Source: Chrysophaeum taylorii
Lineage: Eukaryota; Sar; Pelagophyceae; Pelagomonadales; Pelagomonadaceae
Assembly: GCA_029834535.1 (NCBI GenBank)
Contig: JAQMWT010000167.1
Coordinates: 1 to 64,000 of the forward strand
Length of the DNA: 64,000 nt
Direction: 5' to 3'
A program made the position numbers and the translations under genes. Below, piece by piece: positions 21,396 to 30,826 of this stretch (within the stretch, counting starts at the first letter, position 1; each line of letters begins with the position of its first letter). The notes beneath the pieces were generated by a model, which made no database searches, had not been told where the DNA came from, and saw only the letters and a program-made list of their open reading frames with translations.

Positions 21396-22655
21396 ATGGG
21401 GTCAGCGGTCTCGTCGTCTCAAAGCAGCAGATTGAATAAGGCGCCGACTACTCCATGCAAGCCGTCAGCAGGCAGTCCGTCTCCACGCAAGGGGTCGTCT
21501 GCGCACGTCTCTTTCGACAGTGGCGTCAAGGAGACGCATGGCGGCCAGCCTCGCGAGAAGAGGCCACCATTAAATCTGTCGTTTGACTGCGGGGACATTG
21601 TCAAGGCCAAAATCGATGGCTTATATTTCGAGGGCATCGTCAATGCTGTTGATGCGGAAGGGCTACTCGTGGATTTCGGAGAGTCCGACGTTCAACGCGT
21701 CCCATTGAAAAAATGCGTCAAGGTCATGTCATGGCAAGCCTTGGAAGTCGGCGACACTGTCCATGTTCGCGAAAGCCAGGGATGCAATAGTTACGTCGCG
21801 ACGGTCATCGCCATTGCGCTTGATCTCTACGGCAAAGTGTCCTACTCGGTCGACTACGGCGATGGTGATCGCGAGGCTGGTATCTGTCCGGACCGCGTGC
21901 GAAAAATCGCGTCCGAGAGAAGTACACAAGGGATCAAGTTCCGCAAATCTGTGGCAGCTGTCGTCGCCGCCAACGCATTCAACAAGCTGTCGACCAGGAT
22001 AGCACGCAAAGAACTTGAGGAGGGCTGTGCGAGGAAGTCCAACGCAGCCACCGCCGCCTTTGATCCACAACGCTGGAAGATTGGCGACGTCGTTCGGGCC
22101 AGGCATCCCGCGAGCTCGACGTGGATGGAGGGCTTGATTGAGAACGTCGACCTCTCGCGTTTCGAGTGTCTGGTTTACTTTCAGGAGACCGACGTGTCTG
22201 AATGGATCGCCCCCGACAACATCGAGAAGATCATGGCCTGGAGCCAGATCGAAGTGGGTGACAGAATCCAGGCGAAGCCTCGTGGCGAAACTCTCTGGTA
22301 TGACGCCACCGTCGTCGAGGTCGTGCGGGAACGTGGAGCTCCGGATTCCTACATGGTCAAATGGGATTATGCGGATGGTGACGACGGAGAAAAGGATAGT
22401 GACGCGGCAATCGAGCGAGTGATCAGCCCGTCGTGCATCCGCAAGCTGAAATCAACTAGGCATCGACTCAGCGCGCAACGATGGCAGTCCGTCAGCAATA
22501 TGACCAAGGCTGTTGCTGCATTTCATGCCGAAGGTTCACGCCGCTCATTGTCGGGGCGTAGCGTTCATCCCGCGACACCAACGATCGCTGAGAGCAAGGT
22601 CGAAGGTGAATCGAAATCGTCGTTTGATTGGACCACCGCGGAAAAGCTTAAGTAG
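21396..22655 (+). CDS. Protein with four Tudor-like (agenet-type) domains, possible N-myristoylation
   Basis: A single exon of 419 residues starts at ATG 21396. Four tandem beta-barrel modules are visible: GDIVKAKIDGLYFEGIV (residue ~67), GDTVHVRESQGCNSYVATV with VDYGDGDREAG (~120), GDVVRARHPASSTWMEGLI (~229), and GDRIQAKPRGETLWYDATV with WDYADGDDGEK (~288). The D-Y-G/A-D-G-D turns are typical of Tudor or agenet folds that read methylated lysine/arginine or bind other proteins. The N-terminus MGSAVSSS fits a myristoylation consensus, unusual for a chromatin reader and arguing for membrane association. The 3' 60 residues are Ser-rich. The gene shares its promoter region with the EF-hand gene and may be co-expressed with it. 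Confidence 0.75.
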   Translation: MGSAVSSSQSSRLNKAPTTPCKPSAGSPSPRKGSSAHVSFDSGVKETHGGQPREKRPPLNLSFDCGDIVKAKIDGLYFEGIVNAVDAEGLLVDFGESDVQRVPLKKCVKVMSWQALEVGDTVHVRESQGCNSYVATVIAIALDLYGKVSYSVDYGDGDREAGICPDRVRKIASERSTQGIKFRKSVAAVVAANAFNKLSTRIARKELEEGCARKSNAATAAFDPQRWKIGDVVRARHPASSTWMEGLIENVDLSRFECLVYFQETDVSEWIAPDNIEKIMAWSQIEVGDRIQAKPRGETLWYDATVVEVVRERGAPDSYMVKWDYADGDDGEKDSDAAIERVISPSCIRKLKSTRHRLSAQRWQSVSNMTKAVAAFHAEGSRRSLSGRSVHPATPTIAESKVEGESKSSFDWTTAEKLK

Positions 22656-23241
22656 CCCCCCTGCTTGATTTCACCTTACACCGAGTAGAAAGCTCTGTGG
22701 CCGCCTAGATCGCGCACCTCGAAAAGGTGCGATATGCATGGACTCCCAGCCCTGTGGCACCTGGGCGTATCCCCTCGCACTCCCCTTCTGAGAACAGCTC
22801 CCTTGATCGGGGCTTTGCAAAAGGGAGGGGTGCTGTTCCAGATGAACAACTGGCCAAATCAAGGACACCTTTACATGTTTCGCGGTGTCGCGACGTCGAA
22901 ACACGCTTGCTCACTAGCATCATAGAAGCAATGATCGTTGCCACGCCCCTTATTGACCCAGATATTTCAAGTGGGTGTCTGCCGGTCTAGGGAATCAAAT
23001 TCGCTCATGCATGCTTTTCCCACGCTTCCGCTGATATTACAGTTCACGCCAACCATCGTGGGTCGCAGAGAGCAATAGCCTCTGCACCAGCGCAGACTAT
23101 TGGCGAATAATAAGACACTCTAATATTGCCGGCATCGGGAGCATGGTTTCAGTCAGTGCAAACACTTGAGGGCAACGTGACGCGTGCAACACAATACTAC
23201 AAGCTCTCGCAATGATTGGGAGATTTTGACGGATAGCGAAT
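22656..23241. other. Intergenic region without recognisable gene
   Basis: Between the Tudor-like gene and the TMEM14-like gene I see only short ORFs lacking domain features and no notable repeats. TTATTGGCG-type AT-rich stretches near 23100-23125 may belong to 3' UTRs. Confidence 0.5.
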
Positions 23242-23513
23242 TCAACGCCAGTCGTTGACCTTTTTCCCGTGATAGGCCATCGAAGCCGCAGCGATGACGG
23301 CGATGATCCCAGCAGGAAACATCTTCCTCGAGAGCATCAACCGGTAGCTCATGACACCTGCGAGCGCGGTGCTCGTCGCGGCCCCCAGAGCGTGGCCCTC
23401 GAGGTCGTTTCCGCCCTGGATGAGCAGCCCAGATCCAGTCATGAGGGACGCGGTCCCCACGCCGCCGAGAAGTGATGGCATCGACTTCGCTCGTACCCAG
23501 CCCATGATACCAC
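23242..23513 (-). CDS. TMEM14-family membrane protein, 3' exon
   Basis: The exon begins after a CACGCAG acceptor (first base 23513) and ends at a TGA (23244-23242). It reads GGIMGWVRAKSMPSLLGGVG, then ...GVMSYRLMLSRKMFPAGII, then AVIAAASMAYHGKK. These match the TMEM14 (Tmemb_14) pattern: a glycine-rich first helix with SxPSL, and the GxRFxxSxKxMPAGL segment. Family members are about 100-residue proteins with four helices in mitochondrial or plastid envelopes; FAX proteins export fatty acids from plastids. The 5' exon, with the first helix, should lie within about 23530-23660 (a candidate reads SAHASFTLGAILLGG), but I could not settle the splice phase. Confidence 0.65.
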
Positions 23514-23669
23514 CTGCGTGAAGAAAAATATAAAAAGCTTGCGAAATGATTCACGCCGGCAAATGCCTCCCAGCAATATGGCACCAAGCGTAAACGAAGC
23601 GTGAGCCGACCTGCACACCAATTCTAGCGCGATTATCGAAGCACTCGACCACACACCCGCCCATGCTCT

Positions 23670-23900
23670 CCAACGAGGGTTTTTACTTGTCGACTGCTGA
23701 GAGGGAGGGTTTTTTTGGTAGACTGTTGAAAAAAGGGGGGGGAGGGGAGGGGTGCGAACTGAAGTACCAAGCAAGGGTTTTAAAAGGTCGACGGCTAAGA
23801 GGGGAGGGGTGCGTTCGAGTGCTTGAAGGTTTTGGTGCGTCGTGTGGGGATTTGAGGGATGTTGGAAAACCGTTCAGGTGTTGAGGGCAAAGACGTGGGG
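23670..23900 (+). repeat. Cluster of the GTCGACTGCTAAGAGGG dispersed repeat with G-rich spacers
   Basis: Three related units follow each other. GGGTTTTTACTTGTCGACTG is at 23677-23696, GGGTTTTTTTGGTAGACTG at 23707-23725, and GGGTTTTAAAAGGTCGACGG at 23776-23795, each followed by purine/G-rich DNA. After them GGTTTTGGTGCGTCGTGTGG (23828-23847) and AAGACGTGGGGGCT (23890-23903) recur in nearly the same order at 41850-41955. Confidence 0.75.
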
Positions 23901-23924
23901 GCTTCCTTAAAGGCCTGGCCTTGT

Positions 23925-24165
23925 CGGGCTCTTCGCCGAGGCGCGGGTCAGGCGAAGAGAGGAGGGGTCCCGCCCGAAGGTCGTACGCAAGCTGCCGCCG
24001 GACGAAAGTGCGACGAAGTATGACCACCTGCTGGGCGCGGATGGCCTGTGTGGGGCTGCCCGAGGCGGCGACATGGCCGAGGGCGGTAAGAGCACAGCGC
24101 GGCCGGCCAAAGGCTTTGGCGATCCTCCATTCGCGGTAGATGCGGCGGTATTTGGGCCGCCTTAG
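23925..24165 (+). pseudogene. Possible fragment of an FAD-dependent monooxygenase
   Basis: One open stretch reads LFAEARVRRREEGSRPKVV, then LPPDESATKYDHLLGADGL. The last part resembles the second conserved motif of aromatic-ring or kynurenine-type FAD monooxygenases (YDhhhGADG, then S/A-x-x-R). No start, FAD-binding N-terminus or C-terminus is joined to it. It ends about 340 bp before the hAT insertion. The similarity is a short motif only, so chance is a real alternative. Confidence 0.3.
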
Positions 24166-24503
24166 CCTCGGTGAAGATGGCACAGCCACTTTCGACCCAC
24201 GTCCGTGCTGCGATTCTCGCGGCGCAGGTTTTGGCGAGTCGTGGCATGCCGCACTGGCGTCACCGAAGGCACCAAAGACGCGGCCAGCGACGGCCAATGA
24301 GGATTTCTAGTAGCCGATTGAGGGGTGGCCCCGGAGGAGCGGCATCAGGAGCTGGCAACGAGAGTCGACTGCCAATTCGGGAGATGAGAATGGAAGGGAA
24401 GAGTACTGTGCGCGTGAAGAGGGCAGCGGAATTTGTAAAGCTGACTGGTACAAGTGGCTGGCATGTGTACGGGAACGCTGAGTGCCGAGTAGTTTTTTTT
24501 TTC

Positions 24504-24640
24504 CAGCGTTGGGAATTCACTTCAGCAAGTGAACGTGAACCACTTCACCAACCACGCGTTATTGGTGAAGTGATTTGAAGTGAACACGTCACCCTACGTG
24601 GCCATCGTGAACCTTTGTGAAGTGAACGCCACTTTATTTT
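24504..24640 (+). repeat. Left terminal inverted repeat and subterminal GTGAA repeats of the hAT element
   Basis: The end CAGCGTTGGGAATTCACTTC is followed by GTGAACGTGAACCACTTCACC and further GTGAAGTG, GAAGTGAAC and GTGAAGTGAAC copies up to about 24630. In hAT elements such repeats flank the ends and bind the transposase; that role here is inferred. Confidence 0.85.
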
Positions 24641-24769
24641 TTATTTTTTGTTAACGCCAGCGCCGATCCCTGCCGCGCCCCGTCAGTTCCGTCCCTCCCG
24701 CGCGCTATTGCCTAGGTCTGGTGCTCTTAGATTCATTCGCGTTTCGGGACGAAGGAGGAGTTACCGTGG

Positions 24770-26790
24770 ATGGGGCTCAGTGTTTCTTACTATAGGCGAT
24801 GTGAACGACGTCGGTATATTCGTCTGGTTCTTCCTCAACAACATCCATCTCCAAAGAGTCTCGTGGATGGTGCTCTCGGCGTTTTTGAAAAACTCGGTCT
24901 CGTGTCCGAGGTCCCTGTACTTAATCTGGGCCGCCGCAATGAAATTCTTGTGCATGCGCAGTAGGGCAACTTTGTCCGTCTCGTCCGCGCCGAGCAACGC
25001 GTTTCCCTCGGTCAGGACAAGATTTCCAATGCCCAGGCAGCGCTCACAGTAGCTCTGCGCGCCATGTGTACCAATTGAACCCTTAGAGGCTCTCGCCATG
25101 TCCGGAAGGAACCCATACTGCTCCTTGGTGAGCGGTCGATACAGTTTTCCAACGTCGAGCATGCCGGCAGTTGATAGTCCGAAAGTCAAGAAGGAAGGCA
25201 ATCAGCTCGCGATCGTTGAATTCGTAGTCGAAGTGACGCACGTAGTTTTCATTATTCCCGCAAAACCGACGCTCACATTCGAGTATAGCCCGCTGAAGAC
25301 ATATTTTGCCGGTCTCGCTGAGGTCGTCAACGTCGACAGTCTTACGTGGCATGGATTTCGCAGTTATGTTCGGGAGATCAATGACTTCTAGCGTCCCAGC
25401 TCGCAGAGACTCGATCATGTTGTGCCTGATCAATGCGGCACACGCCCCCAGGTATAAGTGTTCATGTTGCACGAAAACAACGGGGGGGGTCATCCGTTAT
25501 AGCAAAAATCGCCTCGAATTCAACCAACGCCACCCATTGCTCATCACTGATTGTCCAGGGGAGTCCAATGTTGGTAGCCGTGTACAGTTTGAGCACGTGG
25601 TGCATACGCAGCAATGAACGAATAAGTTGGTATCGCGCCCGGAACCTCGTCTTATTGAGGTCGAGCTTGAGCTTCGGCGATTTATTTCCCCGGCTATAAT
25701 GGCAAAAGCGCTTGCAGATCCTTCAAACGTGTGCCGTAAGAAAAGGACTTGGCTCCATCGTGGGCACTGTTCAGCAGCTCCTGGCGAGCTGGGAATAGAT
25801 TGATCACCTGCTTGCCTCTGGATCGTGTCAAGTCGCCACATGCCGCTGCCGAGATTTTTGAGATATCATGCTTGTCACACACGCTTCGACCTCAACAAAA
25901 ACTTCTTCGGCGACGCTAATTGCAGCCCGTTCTTGAACAATGATTGCGGCCGCCAAATCGATATCGATTCTCGCACGCTCCGCGACCACAGAACGGAGCA
26001 GAGAAGAAGCCGTGCCGGAATCGGTTTCGTCGTCAGCTGGAAAAAGGCCCACGCACACCGTCTCAACGCCACTCCAATCGGGCCAGATGAAGGATAGGCC
26101 AATGGCCTGTCGCTTGAACTTATCCTTGAGTGTCCCGCCGTCATGCAGCACCTGGGCGAATGGATTGCCGAAAGCCGCCGCTTCATAACACTCCGTAACG
26201 ACGTGTATCAAGATTCGAACAAAGCAGCGATATTCAGCGTCCACCCATTCAAACGGCGCCTTTCGAGTCATGAACTGGCACTTGCCTTTCCCGCCACCGC
26301 CGCGGTAATACGCCTCAATTAGGTTGCGATGATCTTCGTCGTCAGTCAAAGGTGCGCTTGGAAATCCGCTGCGACGTGTACACGTAGTGCCGAGCCGAGA
26401 ACGCCATCAGGGAAGAGTGCTTTGCCTGGCTGCGCATGGCTATGAAGTATCTCGCAATATCCGATTTACCCTTCGAGGCTGCCACAACGCCCACGGCCGT
26501 CATAACGCCCTCCTTTTCTTGGCTGTCTTCTGTTTCTTGGTGAGCTGTTGACGTCCCAGCTCGTCAAATCCTCCTCCGGATGCGTAGCCTTGAAGTGGGC
26601 CCCAAGAGGGCTTGGTCGTCTGCCACGTGCCTTTCTTGAAGTCTTTCGTCACCTTCAGGCGCCCCCAGCACCGGATACACATATGCGTCGTCGCCTTCCC
26701 ACTGGTCAACGCGGTCAGGGTGATGTTCCTTCAGTCGACGCACGCAGTCCCACACCTTGGAGAAACCTGGTTCATCGTCCACTTTTGCCG
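24770..26790 (-). pseudogene. hAT transposase-like gene with N-terminal BED zinc finger (frame-broken or intron-containing)
   Basis: Reading right to left, the first segment (26782-26500) shows KVWDCVRRLKEHHPDR and, in the next frame, YVCIRCWGRLKVTKDFKKG, a BED-type finger with its Cys pair. Next come 26349-25828 (IGLSFIWPDWSGVETVCVG, then IIVQERAAISVAEEVFVE) and 25882-25694 (CDKHDISKISAAACGDL, then KQVINLFPARQELL and FSYGTRLKDL). After these are LNKTRFRARYQLIRSLLRM and WVALVEFEAIFAI. The last parts are 25493-25083, with FLLDFRTINC in place of the LLDPRTK motif of hAT enzymes, and 25201-24761. Order and motifs fit a hAT transposase lineage. At least four frame changes remain; some could be short introns, as in host genes nearby. 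Confidence 0.68.
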
Positions 26791-26934
26791 GGTGTGTTCC
26801 ACGTCACAACATCGACGTCGCAATCGGCTCGTTCTTGTGAACTTCATCCTTCTGTTCCGCGTTTAATTTCCTCCTCATCATCAACATTATCCTCCACCTC
26901 CAGGTAGCGCGGCTCGACTTCGCTCATCAGACTT

Positions 26935-27062
26935 GGCCGTCAGCCAAAGTGAATGAACGTGAAGTGAACATTGGACTTCGGACGAAAATTTTCTGTGAAG
27001 TGAAGTGAAGTGAACCAAATTCAGTGAACCTAGTGAAGTGAGCCCAGTGAATTCCAACGCTG
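26935..27062 (-). repeat. Right terminal inverted repeat and subterminal GTGAA repeats of the hAT element
   Basis: Contains GAACGTGAAGTGAAC, then GTGAAGTGAAGTGAAGTGAAC (26994-27014) and GTGAACCTAGTGAAGTGAGC, ending AATTCCAACGCTG at 27062. The end is the inverted counterpart of 24504 onward with one G deleted. Confidence 0.85.
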
Positions 27063-27551
27063 TTTTTTTCAATGGCGCAACTGCGAAAAAAGGGACGGGG
27101 AAATGTCCGTGCGGGGCGTAAGCACGGAGTCGCGACCGCCACGGGGAGGACTATGGAGGTGACGAAAAGGGATCGCGCGACGACTACATCGACGCCGCCA
27201 CAACATGAAAGGGGCAAAAAATCTAGTACGAAAGACTTATAATAACAAAGTCAGCTTGATGGACGGACGCACGTTGCACGCGCGCTTTGGGCGCGCACGT
27301 GGTGAGCATCGAAAAGCGAGAGGGGGTTGTGGTGTACGTTTATGGGCAGGGCACAACGGCCGGTCATATTGCGGGAAAACAAGGCGGCCTCAAGCTGGGC
27401 GAAGTACAGAAGGGTGCAGCGAGGCTCAAAGCTCTAGGGGGAGTCGCATCGGCAGAAATCTTATATGGCGCACGTGCTTGATCTCATGGCGGCACGAGCA
27501 GTGAGGAAATATTTTAGAGGAGGACAGATTTGAGAGCGTTGAGAGTGGTCG
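27063..27551 (+). other. Region right of the hAT element with one small unassigned ORF
   Basis: The 8-bp target duplication (27063-27070) is followed by DNA with modest coding character. A small ORF at 27287-27481 reads GAHVVSIEKREGVVVYVYG and continues to LGEVQKGAARLKALGG. The first part is weakly reminiscent of the second strand of an FAD/NAD-binding fold but has no GxGxxG before it. I do not assign a function. Confidence 0.25.
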
Positions 27552-29510
27552 TCAATCCGAAGCTGACGCGTTAATCAGAAGACGTGGTTGGCGCGAGAGG
27601 CGACGCTTACACAACCTGTGAGAGAGAAAACGATGATGAAAGACGTGAAAGTAACAAAGACAGCTGCAAGTAAAAGACAGCTGCCAGGGCGCCGGAAAAC
27701 GGACGCAAGTCGCTTTGTTATGCAAGTCGATCTTGGGCATGGTCGCGTGTCGAGCAGTGTGTCGGCGCTGCGCGCGTCGCTGGGCAAGTAATTCAGAACC
27801 AGGGTAGTTTTCGCAGTCGATGCACTTGCACTTGATTCCGCAGTGGACCGAAGCTTCGAAGCACTCGCAGTACTTTTTGAGACACCGACTTCTCTTGCAA
27901 TGGCAGCCTGAGGTGTGGCTCTTTGCTGGCGTAATTTTGGCCATGAAGGCGTTTGGATTCTTCCCGAGGATGGCTTGGATAGCTCGCTGGCGGTCGGCTT
28001 CGTGCTCGTCGTTGTTGTGGCAGTTGACGCAGTTGCACGAGTCGCAGAGACGACTGGCGGCGAAACAATCGCAGTAGAGCTTAAGGCACTTGGAGTTTTT
28101 GCAGTTGCACTTCTTCACGCGGGGCGACGAGACCGTCGAGCCGTTGTTCGCTGAAAGCGAGGGCCGCGTTTTCGGGACGGCGACCTTAGGGTGCTTTGGC
28201 GTAGATATGTCTTTTTTTGTCTGATTTCGTTTCGGCGGCCCTTTAGGCGCGCGGTTCTGCGCCTCTATGAGCGCGCTCGCAGAATAAGACGCAGAGCTTT
28301 CAATCTCGTCGTCGGTATTGCTGGATTCTGTTTGTCGCTTGCCCGATTGTTCCGTCGCGTCGGCCTTGGCACCCATCTGGTTCTGGCCGAAGAGGGGTTC
28401 GGGCGAGACCTGCCGACGAACGGCGCGGAAAAAAAGATTACCCTCCGTTTGGTCGGAGAAGACGGTCTCGAAGTTATCAAGGACCTTGTCTTGGTCGTCT
28501 TCGTCTGTACCCGCGCGCGTCAGGACGTTGATGCCTACATCCGCGACATCCGGACGGTCGTCTTCCTTTTCCGGTTCGACCACCGACACGCGGCGGAAAA
28601 GTTTGGGTGTCTCCGTAGCGGTCTTGGCCTGCTGGGCGAGGAGGCGGGCTTTTCGAACGTCAAAAGACTCGAGGACGAACGGCTCGCCGTCGAGCTCGTC
28701 GTCGTTGGTGCCACAGTATTGGCTTGGGTCCGCCGGCTCGGTCCTCGGCACCCGGCGCACACAATGTTTGAAGTCAAGTATCTTTTCGGCGGTACCACGG
28801 GCGTCATCTTCTTCTTCGTCGTCCTCCTCTTCCATACGCCTCTCGTCGCGATCGTTGGTTCGCGCGCGCGATACTGCGTTCACCTGGTCGATTGCTTGGC
28901 TCAACTCGAGGCTGTACGGCACGACTTGCACCGAGACAAGCCGACGGGGTTTTGCTTTGGGCTCAGAAAAGTGGCCCAGCCAGCTCCCGGGTCGGTGGTC
29001 GGAGTTGCGCTTGTTCCTGGATGATCGCCACCGCAGATTCGAGGCGTCGCGGTCGTCCCTGCAGAACTCCAGACGACGATCATTGTTGCTGCTGCGGCCA
29101 ATTGAGAACGCGGGGCGTCGGTCTGGCGTTTCTGGAGGGGGTGCCGTATTTCCCGAAGAGCTCACTCCCGGCATCTTCGGCATGAGTGGAACGGCGCGAG
29201 CGTCCTCCTCTGCCGCCACGCTCGGCGACGACGCCAGCGCGAGATCCCGGCTTCCGATCGGCGAGAACGAGCTGGTATTCAGTCGGAGGTAGTCTGTCCG
29301 TGGGGTCGCGGGCTGGGCCTGGTGCATGCGCGCCGCCAACGCCGAAAATGGCGAGTCTTGAACCCCCGTCATCCACGCCCTGCTCGCGTAGGGCGAGCTC
29401 GACCCGCACGCGCGTCGCTTTGTCGGCGACTCAGAAGTCGGCGACTGCGGGAGTTCCATTAATGCCTCGATGACGGCCATGGTACCATCGTCGTCACAAC
29501 CGTCGAGCAT
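27552..29510 (-). CDS. CXC-domain (tesmin/TSO1/LIN54-type CRC) DNA-binding protein
   Basis: A single frame of about 652 residues; the first ATG is at 29508-29510. The C-terminal third carries two cysteine-rich CXC repeats. The first is KKCNCKNSKCLKLYCDCFAA followed by CDSCNCVNCHNN. The second is GCHCKRSRCLKKYCECFEA followed by CGIKCKCIDCEN. They are separated by a short RxxAIxxILxxNPxAF hinge. This is the CRC domain of LIN54, tesmin and plant CPP proteins, which binds CHR-like TTYGAA promoter elements in cell-cycle genes. The N-terminal 400 residues are disordered, with Ser/Pro motifs (SPTSESPTKR) suggesting CDK phosphorylation. The last 60 residues look atypical and may reflect a missed intron. 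A cell-cycle transcriptional role is inferred from the family. Confidence 0.88.
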   Translation of the reverse strand: MLDGCDDDGTMAVIEALMELPQSPTSESPTKRRACGSSSPYASRAWMTGVQDSPFSALAARMHQAQPATPRTDYLRLNTSSFSPIGSRDLALASSPSVAAEEDARAVPLMPKMPGVSSSGNTAPPPETPDRRPAFSIGRSSNNDRRLEFCRDDRDASNLRWRSSRNKRNSDHRPGSWLGHFSEPKAKPRRLVSVQVVPYSLELSQAIDQVNAVSRARTNDRDERRMEEEDDEEEDDARGTAEKILDFKHCVRRVPRTEPADPSQYCGTNDDELDGEPFVLESFDVRKARLLAQQAKTATETPKLFRRVSVVEPEKEDDRPDVADVGINVLTRAGTDEDDQDKVLDNFETVFSDQTEGNLFFRAVRRQVSPEPLFGQNQMGAKADATEQSGKRQTESSNTDDEIESSASYSASALIEAQNRAPKGPPKRNQTKKDISTPKHPKVAVPKTRPSLSANNGSTVSSPRVKKCNCKNSKCLKLYCDCFAASRLCDSCNCVNCHNNDEHEADRQRAIQAILGKNPNAFMAKITPAKSHTSGCHCKRSRCLKKYCECFEASVHCGIKCKCIDCENYPGSELLAQRRAQRRHTARHATMPKIDLHNKATCVRFPAPWQLSFTCSCLCYFHVFHHRFLSHRLCKRRLSRQPRLLINASASD

Positions 29511-30826
29511 CCTCAACGCCTGCTAACCGACGTCGCCACCGGAAAGGCGCCCGCCGAAAGAGATTTAAGTAGTAGTCCCAAGCGCACCGCGAAGAGGCAA
29601 AATCGAGTTTCTTAGGTGTTTTGGCGCCGCTGTGAGCTTCGCATCGACGAAACACACGGTCGTGCGCCTCCACAATTGCTTCGTGTTACCGCGCGAAGCA
29701 GCACAGCTTTAAAGAGAGGGGACGCTGGAGCAGCATTCTTAATAACGACAGCTTTTTACTGTCGGGGGGTTGACAAGGGCTCACCTACTGGAAACCAGTA
29801 CACTAACTACCGTAAGCGGCTTCAAAAGCTACTTCAATAAATTCTTGGGCTGAGTATCTATAACTAGCCACAGCCAATAATCATCAGGTCTGCTGACACA
29901 ACCGGATACGTTAGTAACTTGGGCTGCTGTAAGTGGAACTGCCCTTACGGATTTAAAAACTGCCTGCTGGCATTCGGAATGGCAGTTCACCATCAAGGGC
30001 ACTGCATGGATTTCGTTGAGCAAGCGAGGCTAACCACCCATTGGCGGTCAATAAAAAAGCGTTGGAGAGTGGCGGGGGAGCTCGGGTCGACTCGGGAACA
30101 ACAACGACAACCCCCGGGCAGAAAATAAGATAGGCAGGAAGAATATGGCACATGGAGGCAGGAGGTACAAAGACGGCCGGGCAGACAATAGGCAGTCACG
30201 CGAGCGAAAACCTTGATGATGAGATCGAAAAACGTTAGGCGAGCACAGCAGCGAAGATGGATGATGGCGTGAAGCGCAAGACGGACTGGGAACGGTGACA
30301 CTATCTATCTATCTATTTATATATACGCAACGCGACATTGCCGACCCATCCGTATCAAAGTACACAGTCCTCCGAGGCCGAACCACCCTGACGCGGGTGG
30401 GCGTTTGTACTCCAGATATATGATCCGCGCGGATATAAAATGAACGGCGTTTTTTCTATCGTTCGGCAATACGTATTGCCAGAACCAGGTCATGTATGTC
30501 GCGAAACGAATTAATTCCAAGGCTTGTTGAAGAGGAGCTCAAATGGAGAATCGCAGTGGAAGAACTTAGATGCGACCCACCACTTAGGGCGCATCTTACT
30601 TACAAGCAAACCGCGGATGCAAACCGCGGATGGAGCTGCGACGTCGTGGATAACGACGCGAACCAAAGAAGGGTCGAGGACGACACGACGCGACAACGTG
30701 GGAAGGCGGCGAAATAAGCGGTTGCCTAGGTCACGAGTGGGGGCTGGAGTAGCTCGTAGAGTATGGAGAGGTGCAGGTAGCGCCGCTAAGACGTGGAGGC
30801 AACGAGGGCGTGGAGGGATGTTATTG
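29511..30826. other. Long intergenic region, no gene identified
   Basis: 1.3 kb between two minus-strand genes. It contains TATCTATCTATCTATTTATATATA at about 30302-30325 and a short inverted pair near 29960-29990 (CTGCCTGCTGGCATTC / GAATGGCAG). Only short ORFs without domains are present. Confidence 0.45.
30302..30326 (+). repeat. (CTAT)n microsatellite
   Basis: CTATCTATCTATCTATTTAT, then ATATACG; a short tetranucleotide repeat in the intergenic region. Confidence 0.85.

Larger units (their letters stand above)
24504..27062 (-). mobile_element. Structurally complete hAT-family DNA transposon with 8-bp target duplication
   Basis: The left end (24504 onward) begins CAGCGTTGGGAATTCACTT, and the right end, read inward from 27062 on the other strand, begins CAGCGTTGGAATTCACTGG. 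These terminal inverted repeats start CAGCG, matching the hAT consensus. Directly outside both ends is the same 8-mer TTTTTTTC (24496-24503 and 27063-27070), the 8-bp duplication expected for hAT. Both subterminal regions are full of GTGAAGTGAAC-like repeats. The interior carries a BED-finger and transposase-like coding region on the minus strand. Matching ends and an exact target duplication point to a fairly recent insertion. Confidence 0.93.

Noticed and set aside
28191-29292. Plus-strand ORFs of 277 and 324 residues
   Set aside because: Antisense to the CXC-domain gene; low-complexity Ser/Arg content typical of shadow frames.
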